From Clostridiales bacterium (lineage in GTDB: Bacteria; Bacillota; Clostridia; Christensenellales; Aristaeellaceae), in assembly GCA_015056315.1 (NCBI GenBank), contig SVGN01000027.1:1-34907 (forward strand): DNA of 34,907 nucleotides, read 5' to 3'. Below, piece after piece: positions 22,109 to 31,483 of the stretch. The notes beneath the pieces were generated by a model. It saw only the letters and a list, made by a program, of their open reading frames with translations, did not search any database and was not told the DNA's origin. A program made the translations under genes and the position numbers. Within the stretch, counting starts at the first letter, position 1. Each line of letters starts with the position of its first letter.

Positions 22109-24628
22109 ATGAGCAAAAACCTCAAGTCTGTTTTGGCGGTCGTTTTGTGCATGGTGCTTGTAGCTTCCATGTTCGTGGCTTCTGCCGAACAGGTCGCTCT
22201 CAAGCAGGCCGAGTACAACACCACCACCAGCACCATGCCCAGCAACTGGAACGAGTTCACTTATTCTGATAACAACGATACTCAGATCATGAACTACATC
22301 GTTTCTTCCTTCTTCGACTACGACTACAAGTTCGAAGACGACAAGAAGTTCAACGATGACGGCTCCATCAACAAGGATGGCATCGTTCCCGGTGCTTACA
22401 CCACCAACTACTCCGCCGCTACCAAGCTGGAGGATGTTACCGCTACCGTTGATGCCAAGTGGGGCTACACCGACGAGCAGAAGGCCGAAGGCGGCTATGC
22501 TTGGAAGATCACCCTGCGCGACGACCTGAAGTGGGACGATGGCACCCCCATCACCGCGGCTGATTTCGAATATTCCATGAAGGAACTGCTGGATCCCGCC
22601 TTCATGAATTTCCGCGCCAACACCTACTACGACACCCTGATGATCAAGAACTCCAAGCCTTACTTCTTCCAGAACAAGGAAGGCACCTACGAGACTCTGG
22701 GTTCTCAGGGCTACGCCTCCGTGCAGGCTGCTGTTGATGCCGGCGAGACCGTGTACGTCAACATCTGGAACATGTGGGGCACCAATGGTTACCTGGATGC
22801 CGAGGGCAACGAGTGCCCCGAGTACGTAACCATCACCGACGAGACCACCTACAGCAATGCCGATGGCTCCGACTCTGCTTCCGGCTCCTTCCTGTACCAG
22901 AACTACGGTGCTTACCTGGAGCCCAACGGCGGCTACGATGCCACCATCTATGTTGAGAACGAAGTCCGCAACGTTGCTTGGGAAGATGTCGGCCTCTACG
23001 CCATCCCCGAAGAGAACGCTGTGGTCCTGTGCCTGGACAAGGCTTACTCCTTCCTGAAGGAAGACGGCAGCCTGTCTGTTTGGGCTCCCTACTACTTCTC
23101 CAGCCTGCCCCTGGTCCATAAGGACAAGTACGAGGCTGCCAAGATCGCTCCCGCCAACGGCGCCACCCTGTGGACCTCCAGCTACAACTCCTCTCTGGAG
23201 ACCACTGCCAGCTGGGGCCCCTACAAGCTGGCCGAGTTCGAAGCCGGTTCCCACTACAAGCTCGTGAAGAACGAGAACTGGTACGGCTGGAACATGGAGC
23301 AGTACAAGAACCAGTACAACATCTCCGCCATCAACTGCCGCAAGGTTGAAGAGTTCGCCACCAAGTGGATGGGCTTCCTCAACGGCAGCTACGACGATGC
23401 TGAACTGCAGACCGAGAACGTAGCCGATTACCTGGATTCCAAGTACGTCTACTTCACCTCTACCTCCACCGGTACCTTCGGTATGCAGCTGTTCTCCGAC
23501 CTGAAGGTGCTCAAGGAGAGCGAGAACAACAACGGCATCCTGGCCATCCAGGAGTTCCGTCATGCCTTCAACCTGGGCCTCAACAGAAGCGACATCGTTG
23601 AGAAGATCTGGCCCGGCTCTGCTGTGCCCTGCTTCGGTCTGCTGAACGTTGCCTACTACTACGACATCGAGAATTCTCCCGAGCTGGAAGACGGCGGCCA
23701 GTACCGCAATGCCACCATCGCTAAGGAAGGCATCCTGCGCGCTTACGGCTACGTTCAGGCTGAAGATGGCACCTGGTCCACCGGCGACATGACCGGCCTG
23801 GATACCGAGGAAGCCTACGAGACCCTCACCGGCTACAACCCCACCCTGGCCAAGGAAAAGATGAAGGAAGCCATCGCCATCCTGCTCGCCGATCCCGAGA
23901 AGTATGGCTACGATGCTACCAAGAACATCACCCTGATCTACGGTTCTTCCGTTGATAACGACAAGCAGCGCTTCCGTGCCGGCTACGTGCAGGAAGTTCT
24001 GGACGGCCTGACCGCCGGCACCGAGCTGGAAGACAAGATCGACGTTGTGTTCGATGCTTCCGCCGGCGCTCAGTGGTCTGAGGCTTTCCGCTCCGGCGAT
24101 ACCCAGATCGGCTTCGGCTACGGCTTCTCCGGCAACGCCTTCAACCCCTTCGATATCGTTGGCGCTTTCGTTAACCCCGACGATGATCTGAACTACCATA
24201 TGTACTGGGATACCTCCGCTATCGACCTGACGCTGACCATGCCCGAAGGCGATTACGAGGGTGCCGGTGAGACCATCACCATGAACGTACAGAACTGGTA
24301 CTACTGCCTGAACGGTCTGGCTGAGACCGAGAAGCAGGTGCACACCTACAACTGGGGCGAAGGCTTTGCTCCCGTTGAGGCCCGCCTGATGATCCTCTCC
24401 GCTCTGGAAGAGCTGACCATCAAGGAGTCCCGTTCCGTTATGCTGATCGCTGATGGCGGCGGTTCCTTCCTGGGTGCCAAGTTCTCCTACTTCTCCGAGG
24501 ACGAGCACACCTTCATGGGCTTTGGCGGCCTCCGTTACATGGAAGTCAACTACACCGACGCTGAGTGGGCCGAGTTCGTTGCTGCCAACAACAACGACCT
24601 GTCTGCCGAGTACAAGAAGTCCGAGTAA
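22109..24628 (+). CDS. Family 5 (peptide-type) ABC substrate-binding protein, oversized
   Basis: An 839-residue extracellular solute-binding protein of the oligopeptide/dipeptide class, which captures substrate for the permeases encoded next. Residues 1-26 form a signal peptide ending A24-S-A26, a signal-peptidase-I type site; no lipobox cysteine is present. The family core motif W142-DDGTPITAADFEYS is followed, where other members have a short loop, by about 110 additional residues (about 186-293, rich in Tyr, Asn, Gly). The core resumes at ENAVVLCLDKAYSF. Usual length is 520-600. GTGGAGG lies 8 nt before the ATG. Codon use is strongly biased to C-ending codons, suggesting high expression. 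Substrate (peptide or other) is not certain. Confidence 0.9.
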   Translation: MSKNLKSVLAVVLCMVLVASMFVASAEQVALKQAEYNTTTSTMPSNWNEFTYSDNNDTQIMNYIVSSFFDYDYKFEDDKKFNDDGSINKDGIVPGAYTTNYSAATKLEDVTATVDAKWGYTDEQKAEGGYAWKITLRDDLKWDDGTPITAADFEYSMKELLDPAFMNFRANTYYDTLMIKNSKPYFFQNKEGTYETLGSQGYASVQAAVDAGETVYVNIWNMWGTNGYLDAEGNECPEYVTITDETTYSNADGSDSASGSFLYQNYGAYLEPNGGYDATIYVENEVRNVAWEDVGLYAIPEENAVVLCLDKAYSFLKEDGSLSVWAPYYFSSLPLVHKDKYEAAKIAPANGATLWTSSYNSSLETTASWGPYKLAEFEAGSHYKLVKNENWYGWNMEQYKNQYNISAINCRKVEEFATKWMGFLNGSYDDAELQTENVADYLDSKYVYFTSTSTGTFGMQLFSDLKVLKESENNNGILAIQEFRHAFNLGLNRSDIVEKIWPGSAVPCFGLLNVAYYYDIENSPELEDGGQYRNATIAKEGILRAYGYVQAEDGTWSTGDMTGLDTEEAYETLTGYNPTLAKEKMKEAIAILLADPEKYGYDATKNITLIYGSSVDNDKQRFRAGYVQEVLDGLTAGTELEDKIDVVFDASAGAQWSEAFRSGDTQIGFGYGFSGNAFNPFDIVGAFVNPDDDLNYHMYWDTSAIDLTLTMPEGDYEGAGETITMNVQNWYYCLNGLAETEKQVHTYNWGEGFAPVEARLMILSALEELTIKESRSVMLIADGGGSFLGAKFSYFSEDEHTFMGFGGLRYMEVNYTDAEWAEFVAANNNDLSAEYKKSE

Positions 24629-24667
24629 TTTGGGCCTCTGTAACCTTTAATTACTTAGATTAAGTGA

Positions 24668-24709
24668 TTGCAAACGGCGGTGAGCCTTTGGCTCACCGCT
24701 TGTTTGCAA
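24668..24709 (+). promoter_or_regulatory. Long hairpin between binding-protein and permease genes
   Basis: TTGCAAAC-GCGGTGAGCC-TTT-GGCTCACCGC-GTTTGCAA nearly fully pairs (24668-24709) and has no T-run. Further stems lie at 24750-24779 (CCGCAGCAG/CTGCTGCGG) and 24814-24829. The gap 24629-24958 contains no gene and no clear promoter, so the hairpins probably protect the binding-protein message or limit read-through. Confidence 0.65.
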
Positions 24710-24958
24710 CATATGAACCCAGTACCCCGACACCTGTGATACTCCCCTGCCGCAGCAGTGCCCTTGCGGCCTGCTGCGGCCGATGAATAATCAAAGCGAC
24801 CGGTTTTGTTAATGGCTGCGCAGGCAGCCGTTCAGATGTTTTTGAGCATCAGGTTGAAGGCGGCGCGCGGATGTATTCTTCACGCGGAGCCTTCCGACCG
24901 GCTCTTTCAGGCTCAGACACTGTGAATTGGAAATCAACAAAACAGAGGAGAAATACCT

Positions 24959-25966
24959 ATGTATATGTTCAAATATGTAACGAAGCGCTTAGGGTTGATG
25001 CTGCTTACGTTCAGCATCATCTTTACGATGTGCTTTGTGCTGATCAAGCTTCTGCCCATCCCTACCACCGCGCTTCCCGGACAAGATCCCGAGATCGTTA
25101 TGAAAACGCTGGAGGGCCGCGGCTGGATCACCAACATAAAAGAGGGTTCCAACGGTGTCTGGACTTACGACCGAGTGCCCATCATGCTTCAGTTCGGCAA
25201 CTACCTGAAGCGTATCGTTACCGAGGGCGATTTCGGTATCGCTACCACCTACGGCGAATATCTCAACATGAATATCTGGCAGGTGTTCGTCAACCACCTG
25301 CCCCCCACGATCCTGATCAATATCTACTCCACGCTGATCGGTGTGCCCATCGGTCTGGCGCTGGGTATCATTGCTGCTCTCAAGAAGAACAAGTGGCAGG
25401 ATCAGGTCATCAATATCGTCATTATTCTGCTGATCTCTGTTCCCTCCATTGTTTTGGCGCTGATGATCCAGTATGTATTCTGCTTCAAGCTGGGCTGGTT
25501 CCCGCTCACCATGTCTGTAAGCAACGAATACTTTACCTGGCCGGTGTTCCGCTCCATGCTGCCCGCAGTGTTCGCGCTGTGCCTGGGCTCCATCGCAGGC
25601 TATGCCCGCTACACCCGTGCGGAGCTGTCTGAGGTGCTTACCGGCGAGTTTATGCTGCTGGCCAGAACCAAGGGTCTTACCAAGCGGCAGGCCATCTACC
25701 GCCACGCAATGCGCAACTCCATGGTCGTCATCTTCCCCTCCATTCTGAGCGAGTTCATCTCCGTGCTCTCCGGTTCGCTGATCATTGAAAAAATGTTCGG
25801 CGTAAACGGTGTGGGCGGTCTGTACCTGAACTCCATCACCTTCCAGGATTATGACTTTTTCATGCTGTTGTCTGGCTTCTACACCTTGGTCAGCCTGACC
25901 GCCGGTATCGTTGTTGATATCAGCTACGGTTTCATTGACCCGAGAATCAGAATGGGAGCGAAGTAA
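24959..25966 (+). CDS. Peptide-type ABC permease, DppB/OppB family
   Basis: A 335-residue inner-membrane permease with six transmembrane helices and the DppB layout: first helix, a medium external loop (about residues 38-95), then five helices. The coupling EAA loop is GEFMLLARTKGLTKRQAIYRHAMRNS, contacting the ATPases. The C-terminal FGVNGVGGLYLNSITFQDY is also typical. Length is normal, unlike the other subunits. The start follows GAGGAG by 8 nt. The next gene begins 2 nt after the stop. Confidence 0.93.
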   Translation: MYMFKYVTKRLGLMLLTFSIIFTMCFVLIKLLPIPTTALPGQDPEIVMKTLEGRGWITNIKEGSNGVWTYDRVPIMLQFGNYLKRIVTEGDFGIATTYGEYLNMNIWQVFVNHLPPTILINIYSTLIGVPIGLALGIIAALKKNKWQDQVINIVIILLISVPSIVLALMIQYVFCFKLGWFPLTMSVSNEYFTWPVFRSMLPAVFALCLGSIAGYARYTRAELSEVLTGEFMLLARTKGLTKRQAIYRHAMRNSMVVIFPSILSEFISVLSGSLIIEKMFGVNGVGGLYLNSITFQDYDFFMLLSGFYTLVSLTAGIVVDISYGFIDPRIRMGAK

Positions 25967-25968
25967 AG

Positions 25969-27549
25969 ATGGATAACAATATAAACAATATTCCCATTGA
26001 GAAATTCCGGCTTGCTTCCAGAGGCGATCTGCTCCACGACAGCAAGTTCGAGACCAAGCCCGTAAGCTATTTCCAGGGCGCTTTCCAGCGCTTCAGCAAG
26101 AACAAGGGTGCTGTTGTCGGCGGCATCATTATTGCTGTGCTGGTGCTGTTTGCCATTCTCGCCCCGTTCTTCACGCCCTTCAAGCCTGCGTATTACGATA
26201 TGGTCTATGCCTACGTGAACCCCAGGCTGAACGTGTTTGCCGAAAGCAACATCAATTTCTGGGATGGCTGCCGCCAGAAGGATACCAACCAGGTCGGCTA
26301 CCTGAAGGATCTGGCCCTGGCCACTGAGACCGGCCGTGAGGTCATCAAGAACGGCGAGTATACCGTCAGCGAGGATGGCTCTGTTTACTCCTACCGCTAC
26401 GATACCTACTACGGCGTAGGCTTTGGTAAGTACAAGACCATCTCTCAGGAAGAGTTCCTGGATATCCAGCGTTACCAGAACGAGACCGGCCGCCAGGTGC
26501 TCTACCCCGTGGTCAAGTCTTCCGACCGCCCCACGCTGGAAAAGAATAAGTACGATGCCAACATCTACTATGTGGTAGAAAACCGCAAGGCCTCCACCCT
26601 TCGCCCCAAGCTGGACAAGGAAGGCAACATCGTTCCCAACTACTGGAAGTACGATGCCGCCAAGCCCAGCTCCACCATTCCGGAGTACAACTCCCTCCGT
26701 CTGGAAGGCGAGAACGGCATCCAGGAGGATGGCAAGCAGTACTTCTACGCCTACGGCCGCAAGGTGGATGGCGGTATCGAGGTACGTGCCGAGTACTATG
26801 AGTACTACACCTACCGCCACACCGAAGTGCTGAAGGATGGCATCTCCGAGCCCAACTTCATCTTCGGCACCACCCAGACCGGTAAGGATATCTTTGCCTG
26901 CCTGGCCTACGGCGCACGCTTCTCCTTCCTGTTCGCCACCATCGTGGCCATCGCCAACTTCCTCGTGGGCGTGATCTGGGGCTCCATCTCCGGCTACTGC
27001 GGCGGCAAGATCGACCTGACCATGGAGCGCATTGCCGAGATCCTGGGTTCTGTGCCCACGATGATCGTTATCACCCTGCTGAAGTACCACATGGGTACTG
27101 CAAGCCAGGTGCTGGTTCTGTTCATCGCCTTCTTTGCCACGGGCTGGATCGGCATGGCGGGCAGAACGCGTATGCAGTTCTACCGCTTCAAGAACCAGGA
27201 GTATGTTCTGGCAGCCAGAACGCTGGGCGCCCGGGATACCCGCATCATGTTCAAGCACATCTTCCCCAACGGTCTGGGTACCATCGTTACCAGCGTTGCG
27301 CTGGTCATCCCCTCGATGATCTACTCCGAGACCAGCCTTTCCTATCTGGGTATCATCAATCTGGAAGCAGGCAACACCACCTCTGTCGGTACGCTGATCG
27401 CAGCGGGCCAGCAGTCCATCACGGCCAATGCCGGCTACGTGGCGCTGTTCCCCTGTATGTTCCTGGTTCTTTTGATGCTTAGCTTTAACCTGTTCGGTAA
27501 CGGATTGCGCGATGCGTTCAATCCCTCTCTGAGAGGAACGGAGGAATAA
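25969..27549 (+). CDS. Peptide-type ABC permease, DppC/OppC family, with a large external loop
   Basis: A 526-residue permease; usual DppC length is about 280-320. TM1 lies at about residues 48-68. The family then normally has a short loop before the (F/L)GTD..GRD motif, but here that motif (F299-G-T-T-Q-T-G-K-D) appears only after about 225 extra residues (about 72-296). These are rich in Tyr, Lys and Asp and predicted to be outside the cell. TM2-TM6 and the EAA loop (YVLAARTLGARDTRIMFKHIFPN) are normal. GGAG lies 12 nt before the ATG. The loop probably contacts the equally enlarged binding protein; that is inference. Confidence 0.92.
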   Translation: MDNNINNIPIEKFRLASRGDLLHDSKFETKPVSYFQGAFQRFSKNKGAVVGGIIIAVLVLFAILAPFFTPFKPAYYDMVYAYVNPRLNVFAESNINFWDGCRQKDTNQVGYLKDLALATETGREVIKNGEYTVSEDGSVYSYRYDTYYGVGFGKYKTISQEEFLDIQRYQNETGRQVLYPVVKSSDRPTLEKNKYDANIYYVVENRKASTLRPKLDKEGNIVPNYWKYDAAKPSSTIPEYNSLRLEGENGIQEDGKQYFYAYGRKVDGGIEVRAEYYEYYTYRHTEVLKDGISEPNFIFGTTQTGKDIFACLAYGARFSFLFATIVAIANFLVGVIWGSISGYCGGKIDLTMERIAEILGSVPTMIVITLLKYHMGTASQVLVLFIAFFATGWIGMAGRTRMQFYRFKNQEYVLAARTLGARDTRIMFKHIFPNGLGTIVTSVALVIPSMIYSETSLSYLGIINLEAGNTTSVGTLIAAGQQSITANAGYVALFPCMFLVLLMLSFNLFGNGLRDAFNPSLRGTEE

Positions 27550-27551
27550 GC

Positions 27552-29780
27552 ATGAATAAAGAAATCAAACTTTCCGTAAACGATCTGAAGATCTCCTTCC
27601 GTACAGATGCAGGCAAGGTGCAGGCTGTACGCGATATCTCCTTCGACCTCTACAAAGGCGAAACGCTGGCCATCGTTGGCGAGTCCGGCTCCGGTAAGTC
27701 TGTTACCTCCAAGGCCATTATGGGCATCTCTGCGGGCAACTCCATCTACGAGGGCGGCGAGATCCTCTACGACGGTCAGGATCTTACCCGCATCCCCGAG
27801 GAGGAGATGCACAAGCTGCGCGGCGACAAGATCGCCATGATCTTCCAGGATCCGCTCTCCTCGCTCAACCCCATCATGCGCATCGGTAAGCAGATCACCG
27901 AGGCTATGCTTCTGAAAAACAAGGCCAACCGCAAGGAGGGCCGGGTCACCTTCAACAAGACCCTGGCGGTGCTTTCCGATACCATCAAGAAGGCGTTGGC
28001 CGAGAAGCCCATGGCGGGCACCTCCAACGGGGATGTGGATAAGTACATCAAGACCTTTGATGCTTTCAACATCCAGGCCATCAAGCTGGAGAACAGCTAT
28101 AACGATGCCCGTACCGCTGCCCAGGAGATGATCGCCCAGATCGACGATCTGCTCTTCATGACCGAGAACAAGCAGAAGGTAGACGTGGTGGGCTCTCTGG
28201 GGCTCATCAAGAGCAGGCTCAAGGAGATCGGCGACAAGTACTTCGTTGCCGATTATGCCGACCGGCTGAAGGCGCACGCCGCCACGCTGGACGGCATCAC
28301 CCGTGCGGAGCGGGCCAAGGTATCTGTTTTCGACTTCGCCAAGAAGCTGATCAACAATACCGCCTCCAAGAACGAGGCCTCCCCCGAGACCGTGGAGGCG
28401 CTGAAGGAGCTGCGCAAGACCGCTCAGGAAATGCTGGATCTTCCCGAGTACGACTTCTTCCGCATCGGCTACTATGTGTACAAGCACCCCCAGACCGACC
28501 TGAGCCGTATGCCTGCCGACGAGGCCAACGAAATGGCCCTCAGGTTCCTGAATGAGGATTTCATGGACTCCTTCATGGTGCTGGTAAAGCAGGCGGTGGA
28601 GTACTCCTTCAACAAGAACATCGAAAACAAAAAGACGGCTGTTGCCGGTATCGAAAGCGCCATCGCCTTCTTCCGCAAGGGCGGCTTTACCGCCCAGGAT
28701 GCGGATAAGACCGTGAAGCGCGTTACCGCCGATGTGAACGCCGCCATCGATCCTCTGGCCATCGTTAAGGATAACGTAGCCTACACCTTCGGCAGCGCCT
28801 TTGAGCGTGAGGTGGAGAAGTACTTCTTCTACATCAAGAACAACCCCAAGGAAGAGGCCCGCGTCGCCCGCCAGACCGCCCAGCGTGAGGCCCTGCTGGC
28901 CAAGGGCAAGAAGGTGGATTGGAAGATCGTTCCCAAGTCTGTGATCGAGCCCGAGGAGCAGATCGAGACCATCGTTACCGTGCTCACCCGCGTGATGGAT
29001 CGCTTCAAGGCGGATATCGCCGCTGCGGGCAGCTTCGATGCGGATAAGCGCTGCACGGAGATCATCGATTTCCTGAAGGAGAAGGCCTCCCAGATCGTTT
29101 ATACGCTCACCAAGCCCATCGCCAAGGAAAAGGCCATCAAGCTGATGGAAGAGGTGGGCATCCCCGAGGCCAGAATGCGTTACCGCCAGTACCCCTTCGA
29201 GTTCTCCGGCGGTATGCGCCAGCGCATCGTTATCGCCATCGCCCTTTCCGCCAACCCGGATATCCTCATCTGCGATGAGCCCACCACCGCACTGGATGTT
29301 ACCATCCAGGCCCAGATCCTGGAGCTGATCAACCGGCTGAAGCGGGAGCGCAACCTGTCCATCATCTTCATCACCCACGACCTGGGCGTTGTTGCCAACA
29401 TGGCAGACCGCATCGCCGTGATGTACGCGGGCAAGATCGTTGAGTACGGCACTGCCGAGGAAGTGTTCTACGATCCTCAGCACCCCTACACCTGGGCGCT
29501 GCTCTCCTCCATGCCCGATCTGGATACCAACGAGAAGCTGGATGCGATCCCCGGCACGCCTCCCAACATGATCTATCCCCCCGTTGGCGATGCGTTTGCG
29601 GAAAGAAACAAGTACGCCATGGAGATCGATTTTGAAATGCAGCCGCCCATGTATGAGGTGTCTCCCACCCATCACGCTGCAACCTGGCTGCTCCACCCCA
29701 ACGCACCCAAGGTGGAAATGCCCAAGATCATTACCGAGCGCATCCGCCGCATGAAAGAAAGGGGTGGCGACCGTGGCTAA
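27552..29780 (+). CDS. Peptide-type ABC ATPase, DppD/OppD family, with ~400-aa insertion
   Basis: A 742-residue ATP-binding subunit; the family norm is about 320-350. Walker A is G43-ESGSGKS50 and the Q-loop Q99 (MIFQDPLSSLNP). A mostly helical, charged segment of about 400 residues (about 123-524) follows. The ATPase then resumes with KAIKLMEEVGI, signature S552-GGMR556, Walker B ILICDEP (D575, E576), D-loop ALDV and switch H609. The C-terminal oligopeptide-transporter extension (HPYTWALLSSMPDLD...PGTPP) is present, though the Cys motif found in many relatives is absent. GGAGG lies 7 nt before the ATG. All catalytic motifs are intact, so the insertion is in the helical subdomain and the enzyme should be active. 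Confidence 0.93.
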   Translation: MNKEIKLSVNDLKISFRTDAGKVQAVRDISFDLYKGETLAIVGESGSGKSVTSKAIMGISAGNSIYEGGEILYDGQDLTRIPEEEMHKLRGDKIAMIFQDPLSSLNPIMRIGKQITEAMLLKNKANRKEGRVTFNKTLAVLSDTIKKALAEKPMAGTSNGDVDKYIKTFDAFNIQAIKLENSYNDARTAAQEMIAQIDDLLFMTENKQKVDVVGSLGLIKSRLKEIGDKYFVADYADRLKAHAATLDGITRAERAKVSVFDFAKKLINNTASKNEASPETVEALKELRKTAQEMLDLPEYDFFRIGYYVYKHPQTDLSRMPADEANEMALRFLNEDFMDSFMVLVKQAVEYSFNKNIENKKTAVAGIESAIAFFRKGGFTAQDADKTVKRVTADVNAAIDPLAIVKDNVAYTFGSAFEREVEKYFFYIKNNPKEEARVARQTAQREALLAKGKKVDWKIVPKSVIEPEEQIETIVTVLTRVMDRFKADIAAAGSFDADKRCTEIIDFLKEKASQIVYTLTKPIAKEKAIKLMEEVGIPEARMRYRQYPFEFSGGMRQRIVIAIALSANPDILICDEPTTALDVTIQAQILELINRLKRERNLSIIFITHDLGVVANMADRIAVMYAGKIVEYGTAEEVFYDPQHPYTWALLSSMPDLDTNEKLDAIPGTPPNMIYPPVGDAFAERNKYAMEIDFEMQPPMYEVSPTHHAATWLLHPNAPKVEMPKIITERIRRMKERGGDRG

Positions 29781-31029
29781 TCAGGAAGTATTGTTGAAGG
29801 TAGAGCACCTCTGCCAGTATTTTCGCCTTGGCCGCAAGGACCTGAAGGCTGTAGACGATGTGAGCTTTGAGATCCACCGGGGCGAGAGCTTCGGTCTGGT
29901 AGGCGAGTCCGGCTGCGGCAAGACCACCACCGGCCGTTCCATCATCAAGCTGTACGACATCACCTCCGGTAATGTGTACTTCAAGGGCGAGCGCATCGGC
30001 GCAGGTATCCGCTCCTATCAGGATGCCATCACCGCCGCCCGCACCGACGCCGCTGCAAAGATCAAGGCTCTCCGTGAGGAGAAGGATGCCGACCCGGCCC
30101 GGAAGGAGCAGATCCGGGAGGAGATCAAGCAGATCAACAAGGAGCTTGGCGATATCGTAGACCGCAACCGTGCGCTGATCCGGGGCGCCCGTTCCAGCAG
30201 CAAGGATGTGGACAAGCGCTATGTGGAGACCCTGCTGAAAGCGCTGGAGGCCGAGTACGCCCCCAAGTTCGATGCCGCCCGGCTGGACAGCGAGAAGCTG
30301 GCCGCCCTGCAGAAGGAATACAAGAACCGCTGCCGTGTGGCCAAGAAGAGCAAGCTGATCACCCAGATCCAGATGATCTTCCAGGATCCCATCGCATCGC
30401 TGGATCCCCGTATGACGGTGCGCGACATCATCGCCGAGGGTCTGGTCATCAAGGGCATTACCGATCAGGCGTATATCAACGAGAAGGTATACGAGATCCT
30501 GGAGACGGTAGGCCTTGTGCGTGAGCATGCGGATCGCTATCCCCACGAGTTCTCCGGCGGCCAGCGCCAGCGCATCGGCATTGCCAGAGCGGTCATCATG
30601 CAGCCGGAGATGATCATCGCCGACGAGCCTGTTTCCGCACTGGACGTATCCATCCAGGCGCAGGTCATCAACCTGCTGAACGATCTGCGGGATCGCCTGG
30701 GCCTGACCATTCTGTTCATCGCCCACGACCTGTCTGTGGTCAAGTACTTCTCCGACCGCATCGGTGTTATGTACTTTGGTAAGATGGTAGAGCTGGCCGA
30801 TTCCGACGAGCTCTTCAAGAATCCGCTGCACCCCTATACCAAGTCCCTGCTCTCCGCTATTCCTCTGCCCGACCCGGTGTACGAGAAGCAGCGCACCAGG
30901 ATCATCTACAACCCCATTGCCGAGCACGATTACACCGTGGATATGCCCTCCTTCCGTGAGGTGGCTCCCGGGCATTTCGTGCACTGCAACGATGCCGAAG
31001 AGGCAAAGTACAAGCAGCAGCTCAAGTAA
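29773..31029 (+). CDS. Peptide-type ABC ATPase, DppF/OppF family, with ~100-aa insertion
   Basis: About 418 residues; the family norm is about 310-330. Walker A is G44-ESGCGKT51. The Q-loop (Q204 in MIFQDPIASLDP) lies about 154 residues after the Walker lysine instead of about 50, because of a charged, probably coiled-coil segment (REEKDADPARKEQIREEIKQ region, about 75-170). Signature FSGGQRQRIGIARA, Walker B MIIADEPVSALDV and FIAHDLSVV are intact. The GTG start at 29773 is 8 nt after AAAGGGG and overlaps the upstream stop codon by 8 nt; a GTG at 29764 is the alternative. It is the second half of the ATPase heterodimer. Confidence 0.92.
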   Translation: MANQEVLLKVEHLCQYFRLGRKDLKAVDDVSFEIHRGESFGLVGESGCGKTTTGRSIIKLYDITSGNVYFKGERIGAGIRSYQDAITAARTDAAAKIKALREEKDADPARKEQIREEIKQINKELGDIVDRNRALIRGARSSSKDVDKRYVETLLKALEAEYAPKFDAARLDSEKLAALQKEYKNRCRVAKKSKLITQIQMIFQDPIASLDPRMTVRDIIAEGLVIKGITDQAYINEKVYEILETVGLVREHADRYPHEFSGGQRQRIGIARAVIMQPEMIIADEPVSALDVSIQAQVINLLNDLRDRLGLTILFIAHDLSVVKYFSDRIGVMYFGKMVELADSDELFKNPLHPYTKSLLSAIPLPDPVYEKQRTRIIYNPIAEHDYTVDMPSFREVAPGHFVHCNDAEEAKYKQQLK

Positions 31030-31051
31030 CAGGACGGGCGGTCAAGAAACA

Positions 31052-31471
31052 GTGAAACAGCAAACCAAAGCCGAATTGCGCAACTACGGCATCTGCGTGG
31101 GCATTGCAGCGCTGATCGCCTTTCTGGTCATCTGGTCCAAGGGGTTCTTCGCCCATACCGCGGCGGTGAACATCCAGATCCTGTCCGATGCATTCTCTGT
31201 TTCGGGCGCACTGATGACCATGTTTGCCGGTATGATGTACATCAGCGGCGAGGGCGGCCTTCTGGGGATCGGGTTCGTTCTGCGGAACGTTGTGCTTACC
31301 TTCATCCCCATGGGCAGGGCAAAGCATGAGCTGTACCGGGATTACCGTGCGCGCAAGCTCAAGGAAGCCAAAAAGACCAGCAACCGCTATGTGCTGGTCA
31401 CCGGGCTGGTATTCCTTCTCATCGGCCTCGTCTTTACGATCATTTGGTACACTGCGTTCTATCAGGCATAA
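31052..31471 (+). CDS. Small membrane protein, DUF3899-like
   Basis: A 139-residue protein with about four hydrophobic segments: 14-29, about 45-65, about 70-90 and 113-135. The middle (ILSDAFSVSGALMTMFAGMMYISGEGG then a basic YRDYRARKLKEAKK stretch) resembles the DUF3899 family, of unknown function. A GTG start at 31052 fits the frame and excludes a segment that overlaps the ATPase gene; the RBS is poor, suggesting translational dependence on the ATPase gene 22 nt upstream. Its place at the end of the operon suggests a transporter-related role, but nothing in the sequence proves it. Confidence 0.72.
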   Translation: MKQQTKAELRNYGICVGIAALIAFLVIWSKGFFAHTAAVNIQILSDAFSVSGALMTMFAGMMYISGEGGLLGIGFVLRNVVLTFIPMGRAKHELYRDYRARKLKEAKKTSNRYVLVTGLVFLLIGLVFTIIWYTAFYQA

Positions 31472-31483
31472 GATGGGATGCAA

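Noticed and set aside
21956-24508. An 850-codon frame antisense to the binding-protein gene
   Set aside because: It arises from the strong C-ending codon bias of the sense gene, which removes antisense stop codons. No motif or RBS supports it.
27552-29780. Intein or fusion artefact in the long ABC ATPase
   Set aside because: No Cys/Ser start and His-Asn end junctions typical of inteins are visible. The frame is continuous and the neighbouring subunits are similarly enlarged.
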